64,000 nucleotides of DNA from Labrenzia sp. THAF82 (GCF_009363435.1 NZ_CP045354.1:3376501-3440500), one strand, 5' to 3'; shown: positions 46,799-56,507, counted from the first letter of the stretch. The notes: generated by a model not told the origin, from the sequence alone. Numbers and translations: made by a program.

Positions 46799-48145
46799 TC
46801 AATCTATCGCATTCAAAACACTGCGCAATTTGCTGAACAATTCGTCTATCTGGTCCTTGGAGATGATCAACGGTGGTGACAGGGCAATGATATCGCCCGT
46901 GGTGCGGATCAGGATACCGTCGTCATAGGCCTTCAGGAAGGCCGAGAATGCTCTTTTGGTCGGTTCTCCGGCAATCGGTTCCAGTTCAACTGCGCCGATC
47001 AGACCGAGATTGCGTATGTCGATGACATGCGGGCAGTCTTTCAAGGCATGCAGACCGTCTTCCCAATGTTGGGCAAGCTCGGCGGCGCGCGTCAGAAGAC
47101 CTTCTTCTTCATAAGTATCAAGGGTCGCAAGAGCCGCTGCGCAAGCGACTGGGTGGGCGGAATAAGTATAGCCGTGGAACAATTCGATCATGTGTTCCGG
47201 GCCGGTCATGAAAGCGGTGTAGATATCGGAAGAGCAGAATACCGCTCCCATGGGCACAACACCTGATGTCAGTCCTTTGGCCGTTGTGACCAAGTCTGGT
47301 GTGACGCCGAAGAAGTCTGTCGCAAAGGGCGAACCAAGTCTGCCGAAACCTGTGATAACTTCGTCGAAAATCAGCAGAATTCCGTGCTGGGTACATATTT
47401 CGCGAAGCCGTTCCAGATATCCTTTGGGGGGGATCAGAACTCCTGTTGAACCGGCCACGGGTTCAACGATCACTGCCGCAATCGTCGACGGGTCGTGTAG
47501 CTGGATGATGCGGATCAGATCTTCCACATATTCTGCGCCATTTTCCGGCATCCCCCGGGAAAATGCATTGCGGTCCGGGTCGTGCGTGTGCCGCATATGG
47601 TCGACCCCCGCCAGCATGGTGCCGAAGGTCTTGCGGTTCGCGACGATGCCGCCAACTGAGATGCCGCCAAAACCCACACCGTGATACCCGCGCTCACGCC
47701 CGATCAGGCGTGTTCGTGTCCCCTGACCAATGGAACGTTGGTAGGCCAGCGCGATTTTCAGTGCTGTGTCGACGCTCTCCGAGCCGGAGTTAGTAAAAAA
47801 GACATGATCAAGAGGAGAGGGCATCAATGCAGCCAGTCTGGCTGCCAGTTCAAATGCCTTCGGATGCCCCATCTGAAAGGCGGGCGCATAGTCGAGTGTC
47901 GCGATTTGTTGCTGCACGGCCTCAACGACCTTTGGGCGCGAGTGGCCCGCATTGCAGCACCAAAGACCTGCAGTTCCGTCAAGCACCTGACGCCCCTCTG
48001 CGGTCGTGTAGTGCATATCCTTGGCCGAAACGAACATGCGCGGTGTTTGCTTGAACTGACGATTTGCCGTGAACGGCATCCAGAATGCTTCAAGATTGTT
48101 TGTGGCAGCGTGGCTCGATGCTGCCGGAGATGCCGGTGATGACAT
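46799..48145 (-). CDS. Omega-amino acid (beta-alanine)--pyruvate aminotransferase
   Basis: This 448-residue class III PLP aminotransferase has the PLP Lys in LVTTAKGLTSGVVPMGAVF. Other motifs are FFTNSGSESVDTALKIA, IFDEVITGFGRLG and FHGYTYSAHPVACAAAL. The N-terminal FWMPFTANRQFKQTPRM resembles beta-alanine:pyruvate transaminases. It would convert beta-alanine from uracil to malonate semialdehyde. The ATG at 48145 has a perfect AGGAGG; an in-frame TTG at 48178 has none. It is the first gene of the minus-strand array and faces rutR across a region with RutR-type palindromes. Confidence 0.93.
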   Translation of the reverse strand: MSSPASPAASSHAATNNLEAFWMPFTANRQFKQTPRMFVSAKDMHYTTAEGRQVLDGTAGLWCCNAGHSRPKVVEAVQQQIATLDYAPAFQMGHPKAFELAARLAALMPSPLDHVFFTNSGSESVDTALKIALAYQRSIGQGTRTRLIGRERGYHGVGFGGISVGGIVANRKTFGTMLAGVDHMRHTHDPDRNAFSRGMPENGAEYVEDLIRIIQLHDPSTIAAVIVEPVAGSTGVLIPPKGYLERLREICTQHGILLIFDEVITGFGRLGSPFATDFFGVTPDLVTTAKGLTSGVVPMGAVFCSSDIYTAFMTGPEHMIELFHGYTYSAHPVACAAALATLDTYEEEGLLTRAAELAQHWEDGLHALKDCPHVIDIRNLGLIGAVELEPIAGEPTKRAFSAFLKAYDDGILIRTTGDIIALSPPLIISKDQIDELFSKLRSVLNAID

Positions 48146-48430
48146 GCGTCCTCCTTGCGACCCTTTTGCTGCGCTCAAGGTCGACTGTTGATCTCAAAAA
48201 GAAAGGATGATGAGCAACGGAGCATTGGCGGCAATGCAACGCCGATCAGATCCTCTCCCTACACTGTCCCTCATGATCCTCGGGCGGGCTTTTGCCTCTT
48301 CCTGACGATCCTTCTTTCTGGATGGCTCACGCCAATCACGGCTTGTCGCCGGATCACGACCATGATGGTCAGATGCTGCCGAACGATCAAGAGTTGCCCA
48401 TTGCGGGCGCTTTGGTGATCGACTAGCCTT

Positions 48431-48446
48431 CTGACCATCTGGTCAA
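48431..48446. promoter_or_regulatory. RutR-type operator 1
   Basis: CTGACCATCTGGTCAA matches the RutR palindrome TTGACCAnnTGGTCAA at all but the first base. It lies between the divergent aminotransferase and rutR genes. On the minus strand its TTGACC could also be a -35 element, so RutR binding would block that promoter. Confidence 0.85.
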
Positions 48447-48463
48447 TTTACCCTAGGAGGGAT

Positions 48464-48479
48464 TTGACCAAATGGTCAA
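48464..48479. promoter_or_regulatory. RutR-type operator 2 (perfect palindrome)
   Basis: TTGACCAAATGGTCAA is a perfect 7+2+7 palindrome that matches the established RutR consensus exactly. It begins 33 bp from operator 1, about three helical turns, so two dimers could sit on the same DNA face. It is about 150 bp upstream of the rutR start, which suggests autoregulation as well as control of the enzyme operon. Confidence 0.92.
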
Positions 48480-48498
48480 GATGCAAATCCAATCGACA

Positions 48499-48515
48499 TG
48501 ACCAATTTGTGGTCA
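48499..48515. promoter_or_regulatory. Third RutR-like element with wider spacer
   Basis: TGACCA and TGGTCA half-sites face each other as in the two operators, but are separated by five bases instead of two (excluding the inner bases). The half-sites are spaced about 34 bp from operator 2. It may be a weak or degenerate site. Confidence 0.45.
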
Positions 48516-48629
48516 CCTGCCGATGCGACGCGCAACAACAGGTCCGGGCGGGCTGCTTCCATGAGGGGAATCAGCTTACATTTTGGACATCTAGATTGGC
48601 GCCCACATGGGCTGAAACGGACGAATTTG

Positions 48630-49310
48630 ATGACAGGTCTGAGCGGTCAGGATACGGCATCACTTAAACCGGGCGGCATGAGCCGCATTCAGGAAAAGAA
48701 CAGAACACTGATACTGGAGGCCGCGCTTGCCGAGTTTTCCCGAAAGGGATTTTCAGGGGGAACCGTAGAGCGAATTGCCGCGGAAGCGGGCATGTCGAAA
48801 TCCAATCTTCTCTATTATTTCTCTTCAAAGGAAGCGATCTACAAGGCAACTTTGGCGCATATTCTGGAAGTGTGGCTCGCGCCGTTGAAGACGTTGAAGC
48901 CAGATGGTGAACCAGCTGCGGAGCTCGCAGACTATATTCGGCAAAAAATTGAAATGTCGGCGAGATTTCCAGAAGCGTCGCGTCTTTTTGCAAACGAAGT
49001 GATGCAGGGAGCGCCTCAAATCCTCCCGATACTGGAAACGGATCTGAAGCGTCTCGTGGAAGAAAAGAGCCAGGTGATTGAAAACTGGATTTCGGCCGGA
49101 AAGATGCAACAGGTCAATCCGCTTCACCTGATTTTCACCATATGGGCGACCACACAACACTATGCGGATTTTTCCGTCCAGATCAGAGCGCTAACGGGCA
49201 AAGACCTGAGTGACCCCGGATTTCATATGGAAACGGTTCAAGCAGTTACAACGCTGATCCTGAACGGTGTCGGGTTGACCTTGCCTGAGGCAGCCGATCA
49301 AAACCAATGA
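48630..49310 (+). CDS. rutR: Pyrimidine-responsive TetR-family regulator RutR
   Basis: This protein of about 226 residues resembles E. coli RutR along its whole length. The helix-turn-helix reads VERIAAEAGMSKSNLLYYFS and is followed by SKEAIYKATLAHILEVWLAP. The C-terminal ligand domain includes ASRLFANEVMQGAP and HLIFTIWATTQHYADF, which are also strongly RutR-like. RutR binds uracil or thymine, which releases it from DNA. Matching RutR palindromes lie directly upstream. An ATG at 48630 is preferred; one at 48678 would trim the poorly conserved N-terminus, and more upstream starts give no family sequence. Its stop overlaps arfB by 4 bp. Confidence 0.95.
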   Translation: MTGLSGQDTASLKPGGMSRIQEKNRTLILEAALAEFSRKGFSGGTVERIAAEAGMSKSNLLYYFSSKEAIYKATLAHILEVWLAPLKTLKPDGEPAAELADYIRQKIEMSARFPEASRLFANEVMQGAPQILPILETDLKRLVEEKSQVIENWISAGKMQQVNPLHLIFTIWATTQHYADFSVQIRALTGKDLSDPGFHMETVQAVTTLILNGVGLTLPEAADQNQ

Positions 49311-49768
49311 CGGATGAGCCTTCAGATCTGCCCGACAGTTCGCGGATCTCCGTGACCGATCGCTTTTTTATTTCGAAAGAAGATCTGTCGGAGGATTTCA
49401 TCAGGGCCTCCGGGCCCGGTGGCCAGAATGTCAACAAGGTGTCTACCGCCGTACAGCTGCGCTTTAACCTGGCTGGAAACGAGACACTGCCGCAGGATAT
49501 CAAATCGCGCGCTGCAAGGTTGGCCGGGAGCCGGTTGACCTTGAACGGCGAAATTGTATTGCGTGCCGACAGATACAGAACCAGGGAACGCAATCGAGAA
49601 GACGCTTTGGAGCGTCTGCTAGAGTTGTTGCGAAAGTCGACAGAAAGGCAAAAGCCGCGCAAGGCAACCAGGCCCACCCTGGCTTCCAAGAAGCGTCGCC
49701 TGGAAGCAAAGAAACAACGGGGCAATATCAAGAAGATGCGTGGGCGTGCAGGTCGGCAGGATGACTAA
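49307..49768 (+). CDS. arfB: Alternative ribosome rescue peptidyl-tRNA hydrolase ArfB
   Basis: ArfB (YaeJ/ICT1 family) rescues ribosomes stalled without a stop codon by hydrolysing peptidyl-tRNA. The 153-residue protein carries the catalytic GGQ motif in RASGPGGQNVNKVSTAVQLR. Its C-terminus is long and very basic (from about residue 115, rich in Lys and Arg), which is the tail that enters the mRNA channel. The ATGA overlap with rutR suggests translational coupling, although the functions are unrelated. It is convergent with the AraC-type regulator gene. Confidence 0.95.
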   Translation: MTDEPSDLPDSSRISVTDRFFISKEDLSEDFIRASGPGGQNVNKVSTAVQLRFNLAGNETLPQDIKSRAARLAGSRLTLNGEIVLRADRYRTRERNREDALERLLELLRKSTERQKPRKATRPTLASKKRRLEAKKQRGNIKKMRGRAGRQDD

Positions 49769-49882
49769 GTGTGCCAGTCTGCACGTCGCTTCCGTCACCT
49801 CTTCACGATTGGTCGCAATGCAACCGGGAGCAAAGCGCTGTTCAATCAATTCTCTCGAATAGAAGATCTGACAGGTCGACGG

Positions 49883-51634
49883 TCATTTTTGAGGATCGGC
49901 CGTTGCATTTTTCAGCGCGTCACCGGGAGTTTCATTGAAGGCCTGACGATACATTTTCGAAAAATAACTGACGCTCGAAAATCCGGATGCATGGGCGATT
50001 TCCGCTATTGTGTTGTGTTGACGCATAAGGATCAGATCTCGAGCTTGATTTAAACGTACGGATCGAATGAAGGCTGCCGATGTCAGCCCGTTCACCTTCT
50101 TTATTCGCCTGCCCAGTGTCTTTTCACTTGTAGCCAGAGCGGCTGCCAGTTCTTTGACGCCGAAATTTTCGTCTTTAATATGATCCTGAACACAATCAGT
50201 AGCCTGTTCGAGAAATCGTTTCTCCGCCGGCGCCAGCAGATTGTTGTTCGGATCCTCCGTCAAAATCGTTTCCAATGCGTCTATACGTGCACCGGTGTCT
50301 TTAAGTGCCTCAGCCTTCACCGTTACATCGCTCCGCAATAGGTTGGCTTCCATGATCGCAGCATGCTTCTGGCTCTGCATGGTTTTGACCATGACAGAAA
50401 TCGCAATTAGCATGAATGTCGTTTCCCCAATGATCGCAATGTAATAGCCCCAGGAAATTGGGTAGCGAATGATGAGTTCGTAGGCGTAGGTGGCGTTGGT
50501 AATTTCAAGTGGGAAGGAGAAAAAGTAGACCGCGACAACAAGGCCGCTGGTAAAGAACAATAACGAAAGAGCAATCGGCTTTGCCTGTGGCAATCCTTCT
50601 CTGATCTTGCGCAGAGCGACGATCAACAGGACCAAGGGGCAGAAGAAGTAAATAACATGCAATGGCACTGCCAGTGTCCATGGATCCAGGACCGCAAGAA
50701 CAGTTGAGATAATGGTGGTCACAGACAAGACGGAAAACAAAACCGTCAGGCGTCTCTGGCCGGCATCAACCTCGAGCAAAATTCTACAGTATTGGACATT
50801 TGCAAAGGCTGCGACCCCGGTGAAAAAGAACATGACCGGCGAGATCACTGACACGGGCAGGGTGATGCCCAGAATTTTATGAAGCCACCCATCATAGAGA
50901 AACGAGAACAAAAACTGACTGACGAGATAGAGCGAATAATATTTGTAAAAACGGGTTTCTATCTGACGAAAAATGATCAGGCTGAAGATCGTGATTGATA
51001 ACACGTAGCTCAAAAACAATGCATTCAATATCATCATGCCGGTGGACCAGTCTGCAAACAGGTTCGGCGTGATGATGACCGGTTTCAAAGTCGGTTCCAC
51101 GGTTCCGGCAACACGAAGATAGAACACTTTTCTCTCGCCTGGCCCCACAACAAGAGGCAGACCGGGCTTCATGGAACGGGATGCTCTTTCCAATTGAGGA
51201 ACGGTCCGGCCATCTCGAGCTATCAAGACTAAGTCGTCTCGGGTTTGTTCATAAATAATTACGTCATCGAAAATGGTTTCAGCAAATGCGACCAGCCAGT
51301 GTTTTCTTGTTTCATGGTCGTTGTTTACAGCAAAGCGGAGCCATAGGGTTTGGCCGGGCAAAGGCGCTTGTAGCGCCGTGGCACAGGGAAGTTTGGAAAA
51401 CTCTTTTTGGCTAATCTCACTGGTCTCCAGCGAGTTTGAGAGATCAATATAGTATTCCGCATTCAGTGAGCGCAGTTGATCGCTTTGATTTTCCGAAAGA
51501 GTGTTTTCAAGTCCATTGATAAAACCGGTCGCGCATGTGTTTCCGGGATCTTCAGCTTTTGACTTAGCAGTCGCTATGAAGATCAAGAATAGTGTGGCGA
51601 ACACAAGCGCAGTTCGCGGCTTATATCTCTTCAT
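49883..51634 (-). CDS. Membrane-bound 7TM-DISM sensor fused to AraC-type DNA-binding domain
   Basis: This 583-residue protein has a signal peptide (TALVFATLFLIFIATAKSKA). An extracytoplasmic domain of 7TMR-DISMED2 type follows (about 30-210; WLRFAVNND, then HWLVAFAETIFDDVIIYE). Seven membrane helices occupy about 215-425, then a short coiled coil. The AraC-type DNA-binding domain is at about 485-580, with FGVKELAAALATSEKTLGRR and IAEIAHASGFSSVSYFSKMY as its two helix-turn-helix motifs. A much longer frame exists upstream, but only the ATG at 51634 places the signal peptide at the N-terminus. It is divergent from the autotransporter gene, a likely target. Confidence 0.88.
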   Translation of the reverse strand: MKRYKPRTALVFATLFLIFIATAKSKAEDPGNTCATGFINGLENTLSENQSDQLRSLNAEYYIDLSNSLETSEISQKEFSKLPCATALQAPLPGQTLWLRFAVNNDHETRKHWLVAFAETIFDDVIIYEQTRDDLVLIARDGRTVPQLERASRSMKPGLPLVVGPGERKVFYLRVAGTVEPTLKPVIITPNLFADWSTGMMILNALFLSYVLSITIFSLIIFRQIETRFYKYYSLYLVSQFLFSFLYDGWLHKILGITLPVSVISPVMFFFTGVAAFANVQYCRILLEVDAGQRRLTVLFSVLSVTTIISTVLAVLDPWTLAVPLHVIYFFCPLVLLIVALRKIREGLPQAKPIALSLLFFTSGLVVAVYFFSFPLEITNATYAYELIIRYPISWGYYIAIIGETTFMLIAISVMVKTMQSQKHAAIMEANLLRSDVTVKAEALKDTGARIDALETILTEDPNNNLLAPAEKRFLEQATDCVQDHIKDENFGVKELAAALATSEKTLGRRIKKVNGLTSAAFIRSVRLNQARDLILMRQHNTIAEIAHASGFSSVSYFSKMYRQAFNETPGDALKNATADPQK

Positions 51635-51676
51635 GAACCTCTGAACTTCGATCTGACCGGCAGCTTGCACATTCGC

Positions 51677-51713
51677 GCGCATATCGGACAAATGCAAGCG
51701 CATATCCGTCAAA
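51677..51713. promoter_or_regulatory. Tandem direct repeats, candidate AraC-family operator
   Basis: GCGCATATCGGACAAA and GCGCATATCCGTCAAA share 14 of 16 bases and start 21 bp apart (51677 and 51698). Direct repeats with two-helical-turn spacing are the classic binding geometry for AraC-family activators. They sit between the DISM-AraC gene and the autotransporter gene. Binding is inferred. Confidence 0.5.
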
Positions 51714-51840
51714 ATACGGATGATACGTTCCAATCTTTCCGATCGCCTGTAACAACTCCCGAACCTCTGGGGGGCGGCGCTTCGACGCGCATGTCGTTCC
51801 AGCAGGTCTAGCTGATTTTGTAACGACGAAACGGATAGAT

Positions 51841-54800
51841 GTGACACTTCGCAAGTTTGGTTTTCGTGGGAACCGGACCCCGGTTTCAAGGTCGTGTGGT
51901 GCGCCAACCATGTGGCTTCTGAATTCACACCTTCTGGCGTCCGCGTCACTTGTCGCCGCGGGCACTATCACCTTTGCCGCAACCGATGTGCAGGCTCAGC
52001 AGATCGATATTGCCGACGGTCAGACCACAACGATCAACACGTTGACGCCGTTTGATGACATCAATTTCGCCGGTGATGGAAGACTAGATGGCACCGGGCT
52101 GCTGCAGGCGAACGGCACTCCTACAACTATTGACGTCACGGGAAGCGGGTCCGCCTTCATTGACAGCAACATAGGAAGGAATGGCGGAAATGGGATCACT
52201 TTAGTCAATGGTGATGGTGGAACCGGAACGTTGACAATGACAGGTAAACTCTCCGGTACAAGTGTTATCGTCCAAGCCGGAACCTTGATCTTAAACAACG
52301 ACGACGGCGACGCCATCGGTGACACAGATGGTCTCACGGTAAGGAGTGGGGCTACCATCAGTTTGCAGACAGATGAAACGGTAAGCAGGATTTCAGGAGT
52401 TGGTTCCTTTGTCCTGAATGCAAATACGCTGACTTTCGCCGGCTTTGGAAGTACTTTCTACGGAGTGATGTCCGGCACTGGCGGTGTTGTTATCAATGCC
52501 GGCGACCTCCATCAATTTGCAGCAGAAAATACATACACCGGGTCTACGACAGTCAATGGTGGAACATTGACCATCGGTCTGAATAGTCCCCCCCCAGGTG
52601 AGGGGGTGATCCTGGATAGCAATGCCGTCCTTGTGAATGGAGGTGAATTGATCCTTGACGTATCCGAAACAATCGGGTCCCTCGCCGGGACGGGCGGAAC
52701 GGTCCACGTTGAGGACCCTGATGGTTCTCTGCATACGCTGACCACTGGTGGCAACAATGCCAGCACCACCTTTGGAGGGTCTTTCAGCGGTGGCGGCATT
52801 CTCAACAAGCGCGGTACGGGCACTTTCACGCTTTCCGGCGACAATACAGGGTTTGACGGCACGGTCACCGTCTCCGAAGGGACCTTGAGCCTGGCAACGA
52901 CGGCCGCGGGCGGCGATGGCAGTTTTTCCATCACCACAACCGGCTCGGTGATCGACTACGCCGACGGCGTGACCAGTGCAGCGCCGATAGACATCAATTC
53001 GAACACGACCCAGCTACAGGTGCTGACAGGCTCAGCAACACAATCAGGTGTGATATCTGTAACGGGCGGGGCGCGACCGATGGAGAAAATCGGCGATGGC
53101 ACGCTGACGCTGACCGGCACCAACACCTACACCGGCGGCACGACGGTGACTGCGGGGACCTTGCAGCTCGGCAACGGCGGCACGACCGGCAGTGTGGCCG
53201 GAGACATCACCAACAACGCGGCGCTGATCTTCAACCGCTCGGATGCAGTGACCCTGTCAGACGTCATCTCCGGTTCCGGCACCGTGACCAAGGCGGGTGC
53301 GGGCACGCTGACGCTGACCGGCACCAACACCTATACCGGCGGCACGACGGTGACGTCGGGCACGCTCGTCAACCAGGGCACATTAGCCGGGGCTGTTGTC
53401 AATAACGCAAGCTTCACCAATCAGGCCGGGGGCACGACGGGGGCGGTTACCAGTGCCGGCACCGGATCGAATGCCGGTACGATTGCGTCTCTGATCAGCA
53501 CCGGCGGCACTTTCACCAACACAGGAACGATTACCGCTGGCGCCTCCAACAGCGACGGCACGACAACCAACACCGGGGCGATTGGCGGCGCGCTTGTCGT
53601 CTCGGGCGGTGTGTTCAACCAGATCACAGGCGGAACGCTTGTCGGCAACACGACTGTCAGCGGTGGACAGCTGAATGTAAATGGGACTGGGACACTTTCG
53701 TCTGCCAGCGTCACCGTCAACGGCGGAACGCTGTCCACAGATGGCGGTGCGTTCCTGGCGACAGCCGATCTTCAGGTGACTGGCGGAACGTTTGCGCTGG
53801 AGGGCGATGAGACGATCAACACGCTGACCAATGCGGGGACGGTGACAATTGGCGCGGGCAACACGCTTGCCGCGGCCGTCATCACCAATTCCAGCGGCAC
53901 GATCCGAGTTCGTGAAAATGCGACACTTCAGGGCACCGGCAATACACTGAATAACAGTTCTCTCATCGATGTTGCCACGAATGGCACGGTGAGCGATGCC
54001 GGAGCGATCAACAATCTGGCCAATGGCGTCATCAACTTCAATGGCCCCGGCGGCACAGCAACATTTGCCTCAACAACAACCGGTTCGATCTTCAATGACG
54101 GCACCATCAATGTCGTTGACGGTGATGTTCTGGTGAGCGGCAACCTCACCAATCAGGGCAGCGGACAGCTCGGTGTCGCAGGCGGTGACATGACCGGCAT
54201 CGGCGTGCTGACCAACACCTCCACAGCCACGTCCGGTGTCTCGGTTGGAGCAGGGCGGCTGCTGTCGGCCGATACGATCGTCAACAGCACAGGCGCGATG
54301 TTCTCCAATGCGGGGACGCTGACCGTGACCCACGGCTTGACCAACGCGACTGGCGCGACACTCACGACCACCGGAACGTTGAATGGGGCGGTGACCAACA
54401 GGGGCACCCTCAATGCGAAGGGCACGATCAACGGTGCTGTTACCAACAGCGGTGTCTTTTCGACAGGCGGCAGCGGGGCTATTGCAGCGGTCACCATCAA
54501 CGGCAATCTCGTGCAGACGGCCGACGGATCTCTTGTTGTCGATGTGGACAGGGCAAGCAGCACCAATGATCGTTTAACGGTCACCGGCAAGGCAGATCTG
54601 GCCGGTACCGTCGATCTCAATCTGACAGGCGCTGATCCTGTCGGTCTCTTTACGATCGTTAGTGCAGGGGGAGGGGTCACCGACAGTGGGCTTGCGCTCG
54701 GCACCATGCAGACATTCACCAATCCGCTGACCGAGGTTCAACTGGTCTACCCGAACGCGAACGATGTGGCGCTCAACTTCAGCTTCAATGCCGAGGCCGG

Positions 54801-55887
54801 CACTTTCAACTCGAACCAGACAAACACACTGACCACGCTCAACGCGATCAACAGCGGCGATACCGGCGAGACTGGCCCGGTGATCCAGGGATTATTCAAT
54901 TTGGGATCTGTCGGGGAAATGAGAACAGCCCTCAATCAGCTTTCTCCGGAGATCGCGCTCAACACCGAGACGGCCTCTTTGTTCTCCGCGGCTAACTTTA
55001 CGAACAGTCTGTTCTCGTGTCCCGTTGAAGGTGGGGCTCATGCGTTCATACGCGAGGGCGATTGCCTTTGGCTACGCCCGCAGGGGCGTCTTCTGAGTGT
55101 TGACGAAACAGCGGACCGGATCGGCTTTGAGGAACGTGTCGGAGGCGTTTCCGTTGGCGGGCAGTACCAGGTCTGGAAAGACTGGCACGCCGGGTTCGGG
55201 CTTGGATACGAGCAGGGCACCCTGGACAGCAACGCCAGTGCCAGTGCCCGGAGCGACCGCTTTCATCTCGGGGGCACGCTGAAGTACCAGCATGGTGCTC
55301 TGTTGATCGCAGGGGCTGTTTCCGGCGGCATCGGCGCTTATGAAACCACCAGAAGTGTCAACTTCGGCGGTCTTCGTGCGGTCAACAAAGGCGACTACGA
55401 CATCTCCTATGCAGGCGCCCAGATGCGTGCTGCCTATTTGCTGGAAGAAAGCGGTTTTTACGCCAAGCCGCAGGTGGATCTGTATCTTGCCTATCTTGAC
55501 CGCGACGGCTTCACCGAGACCGGCAACTCTGCGACAGCGCTCAGTGTGGACAGCTCCGCAGAAACGAATTTTTCGGTCACGCCCGCGATTGAAATCGGAA
55601 GCGAGCATGCACTGTCCAATGGCTGGACAGCCCGCATGCGCCTCAAGGCCGGTGTCACGCTTTCTTCGCAAGACCAGAACTCTCTGACCGCCCATTTTGC
55701 AGGTGCTCCGGCCGGCGCGCCAGGCTTTGAGAGCACGTCTGACGTGGACAACGTTCTTGCCGATGTGGAAGCCGGCGTAATGCTGCTGTCGGCCGGCAAC
55801 ACAGCACTCGAACTTGGTTATCAGGGTCGTTTGTCACCTGGTACGCGCCAGCATGCAGGTTTCATCAAAGCATCGCTGAAGTTCTAA
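51841..55887 (+). CDS. Large autotransporter (type Va) with PATR repeats
   Basis: This 1348-residue outer-membrane autotransporter has a signal peptide with an extended basic n-region, a hydrophobic part [17 protein letters not shown] and cleavage near DVQAQ. The passenger (about 55-1055) is Gly/Thr/Ser/Asn-rich and beta-helical. It has passenger-associated transport repeats such as [20 protein letters not shown]. The C-terminal about 280 residues form the beta barrel and end in Phe (KASLKF). Two Cys lie near the barrel start ([15 protein letters not shown]). A GTG at 51841 is used because it supplies basic residues; an ATG at 51910 is an alternative with almost no n-region. The passenger function is unknown; adhesion is typical. 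Confidence 0.9.
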   Translation: MTLRKFGFRGNRTPVSRSCGAPTMWLLNSHLLASASLVAAGTITFAATDVQAQQIDIADGQTTTINTLTPFDDINFAGDGRLDGTGLLQANGTPTTIDVTGSGSAFIDSNIGRNGGNGITLVNGDGGTGTLTMTGKLSGTSVIVQAGTLILNNDDGDAIGDTDGLTVRSGATISLQTDETVSRISGVGSFVLNANTLTFAGFGSTFYGVMSGTGGVVINAGDLHQFAAENTYTGSTTVNGGTLTIGLNSPPPGEGVILDSNAVLVNGGELILDVSETIGSLAGTGGTVHVEDPDGSLHTLTTGGNNASTTFGGSFSGGGILNKRGTGTFTLSGDNTGFDGTVTVSEGTLSLATTAAGGDGSFSITTTGSVIDYADGVTSAAPIDINSNTTQLQVLTGSATQSGVISVTGGARPMEKIGDGTLTLTGTNTYTGGTTVTAGTLQLGNGGTTGSVAGDITNNAALIFNRSDAVTLSDVISGSGTVTKAGAGTLTLTGTNTYTGGTTVTSGTLVNQGTLAGAVVNNASFTNQAGGTTGAVTSAGTGSNAGTIASLISTGGTFTNTGTITAGASNSDGTTTNTGAIGGALVVSGGVFNQITGGTLVGNTTVSGGQLNVNGTGTLSSASVTVNGGTLSTDGGAFLATADLQVTGGTFALEGDETINTLTNAGTVTIGAGNTLAAAVITNSSGTIRVRENATLQGTGNTLNNSSLIDVATNGTVSDAGAINNLANGVINFNGPGGTATFASTTTGSIFNDGTINVVDGDVLVSGNLTNQGSGQLGVAGGDMTGIGVLTNTSTATSGVSVGAGRLLSADTIVNSTGAMFSNAGTLTVTHGLTNATGATLTTTGTLNGAVTNRGTLNAKGTINGAVTNSGVFSTGGSGAIAAVTINGNLVQTADGSLVVDVDRASSTNDRLTVTGKADLAGTVDLNLTGADPVGLFTIVSAGGGVTDSGLALGTMQTFTNPLTEVQLVYPNANDVALNFSFNAEAGTFNSNQTNTLTTLNAINSGDTGETGPVIQGLFNLGSVGEMRTALNQLSPEIALNTETASLFSAANFTNSLFSCPVEGGAHAFIREGDCLWLRPQGRLLSVDETADRIGFEERVGGVSVGGQYQVWKDWHAGFGLGYEQGTLDSNASASARSDRFHLGGTLKYQHGALLIAGAVSGGIGAYETTRSVNFGGLRAVNKGDYDISYAGAQMRAAYLLEESGFYAKPQVDLYLAYLDRDGFTETGNSATALSVDSSAETNFSVTPAIEIGSEHALSNGWTARMRLKAGVTLSSQDQNSLTAHFAGAPAGAPGFESTSDVDNVLADVEAGVMLLSAGNTALELGYQGRLSPGTRQHAGFIKASLKF
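53098..53150 (+). repeat. 53-bp direct repeat in autotransporter passenger, copy 1
   Basis: This segment encodes [18 protein letters not shown] and recurs 204 bp downstream with a single base difference. Near identity at the DNA level, beyond what the protein repeat needs, suggests recent duplication or gene conversion. Confidence 0.85.
53302..53354 (+). repeat. 53-bp direct repeat in autotransporter passenger, copy 2
   Basis: Second copy of the segment at 53098, differing only at one codon third position (TAT for TAC). Recombination between the copies would remove 204 bp, or 68 codons in frame, giving a shorter passenger. Confidence 0.85.
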
Positions 55888-55937
55888 CGCGGCCTCGCCG
55901 TCAATCCAGTCTTTCCAATCTGAAAAGGAGTTCAATC

Positions 55938-56465
55938 ATGAACCAGCTTAGCCACCGGTCAGCGTGGGCTCTCCTGCCATCAAGTTTGATTGCTGCGACA
56001 ATTGCTTGTGTGCCACCTGCTTTGGCACAATCGAAAGCCAACGCAGTGGCTGGAAAAAACGGTTCAGACTGGATTGTGAATTGTGGCAATCAAAGCGGGC
56101 AGGCGCCTGAATTTTGTACCATGTCTCAGACTGTTCTTGAAACTCAATCGCGAAAACGGCTTGTCAGCGCTACAATTGTGAAAGATAGCGAGGCTTGGGC
56201 CATGGGGTTGTTGCTGCCTCATGGTCTCGACTTGACCTCAGGGGTAGCAGTCTCGATTGATGACGGCACGACAACTCGATACCCGTTTAAGACAGCCGAC
56301 AAACACGGCGCATACGTGCGGGTTGCGCTGCCCTCCAAAATGATTGCAGACATGAAGTCGGGGCAGGTGATGCGGATCGGGGTTGTCAGTGCAGGGAACC
56401 AAAGCGCAAAAATGGAACTTTCATTGACCGGTTTCTCCGGGTCTCTGGAACTCATGGACCGTTAA
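55938..56465 (+). CDS. Invasion-associated locus B (IalB) family protein
   Basis: This 175-residue secreted protein has a signal peptide (hydrophobic IAATIACVPPA, cleavage after ALA). The mature domain fits the IalB family. It has DWIVNCGNQSGQAPEFCTMSQ with two Cys near the start, then AWAMGLLLPHGLDL, a GTTTRYPFKTADKHG segment and MRIGVVSAGNQSAKMELSL. IalB was named for Bartonella erythrocyte invasion, but the family is widespread in free-living alphaproteobacteria, where its role is unclear. AAGGAG precedes the ATG. It lies 50 bp after the autotransporter on the same strand and may be co-expressed. Confidence 0.92.
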   Translation: MNQLSHRSAWALLPSSLIAATIACVPPALAQSKANAVAGKNGSDWIVNCGNQSGQAPEFCTMSQTVLETQSRKRLVSATIVKDSEAWAMGLLLPHGLDLTSGVAVSIDDGTTTRYPFKTADKHGAYVRVALPSKMIADMKSGQVMRIGVVSAGNQSAKMELSLTGFSGSLELMDR

Positions 56466-56507
56466 ACGCTGCAATCAGGCACAAGAGAACCGCGATAGAT
56501 CAGGTGT

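Noticed and set aside
48155-48418. An 87-codon frame in the region between the aminotransferase and rutR
   Set aside because: It has no ribosome site or protein-like pattern and lies in the divergent control region.
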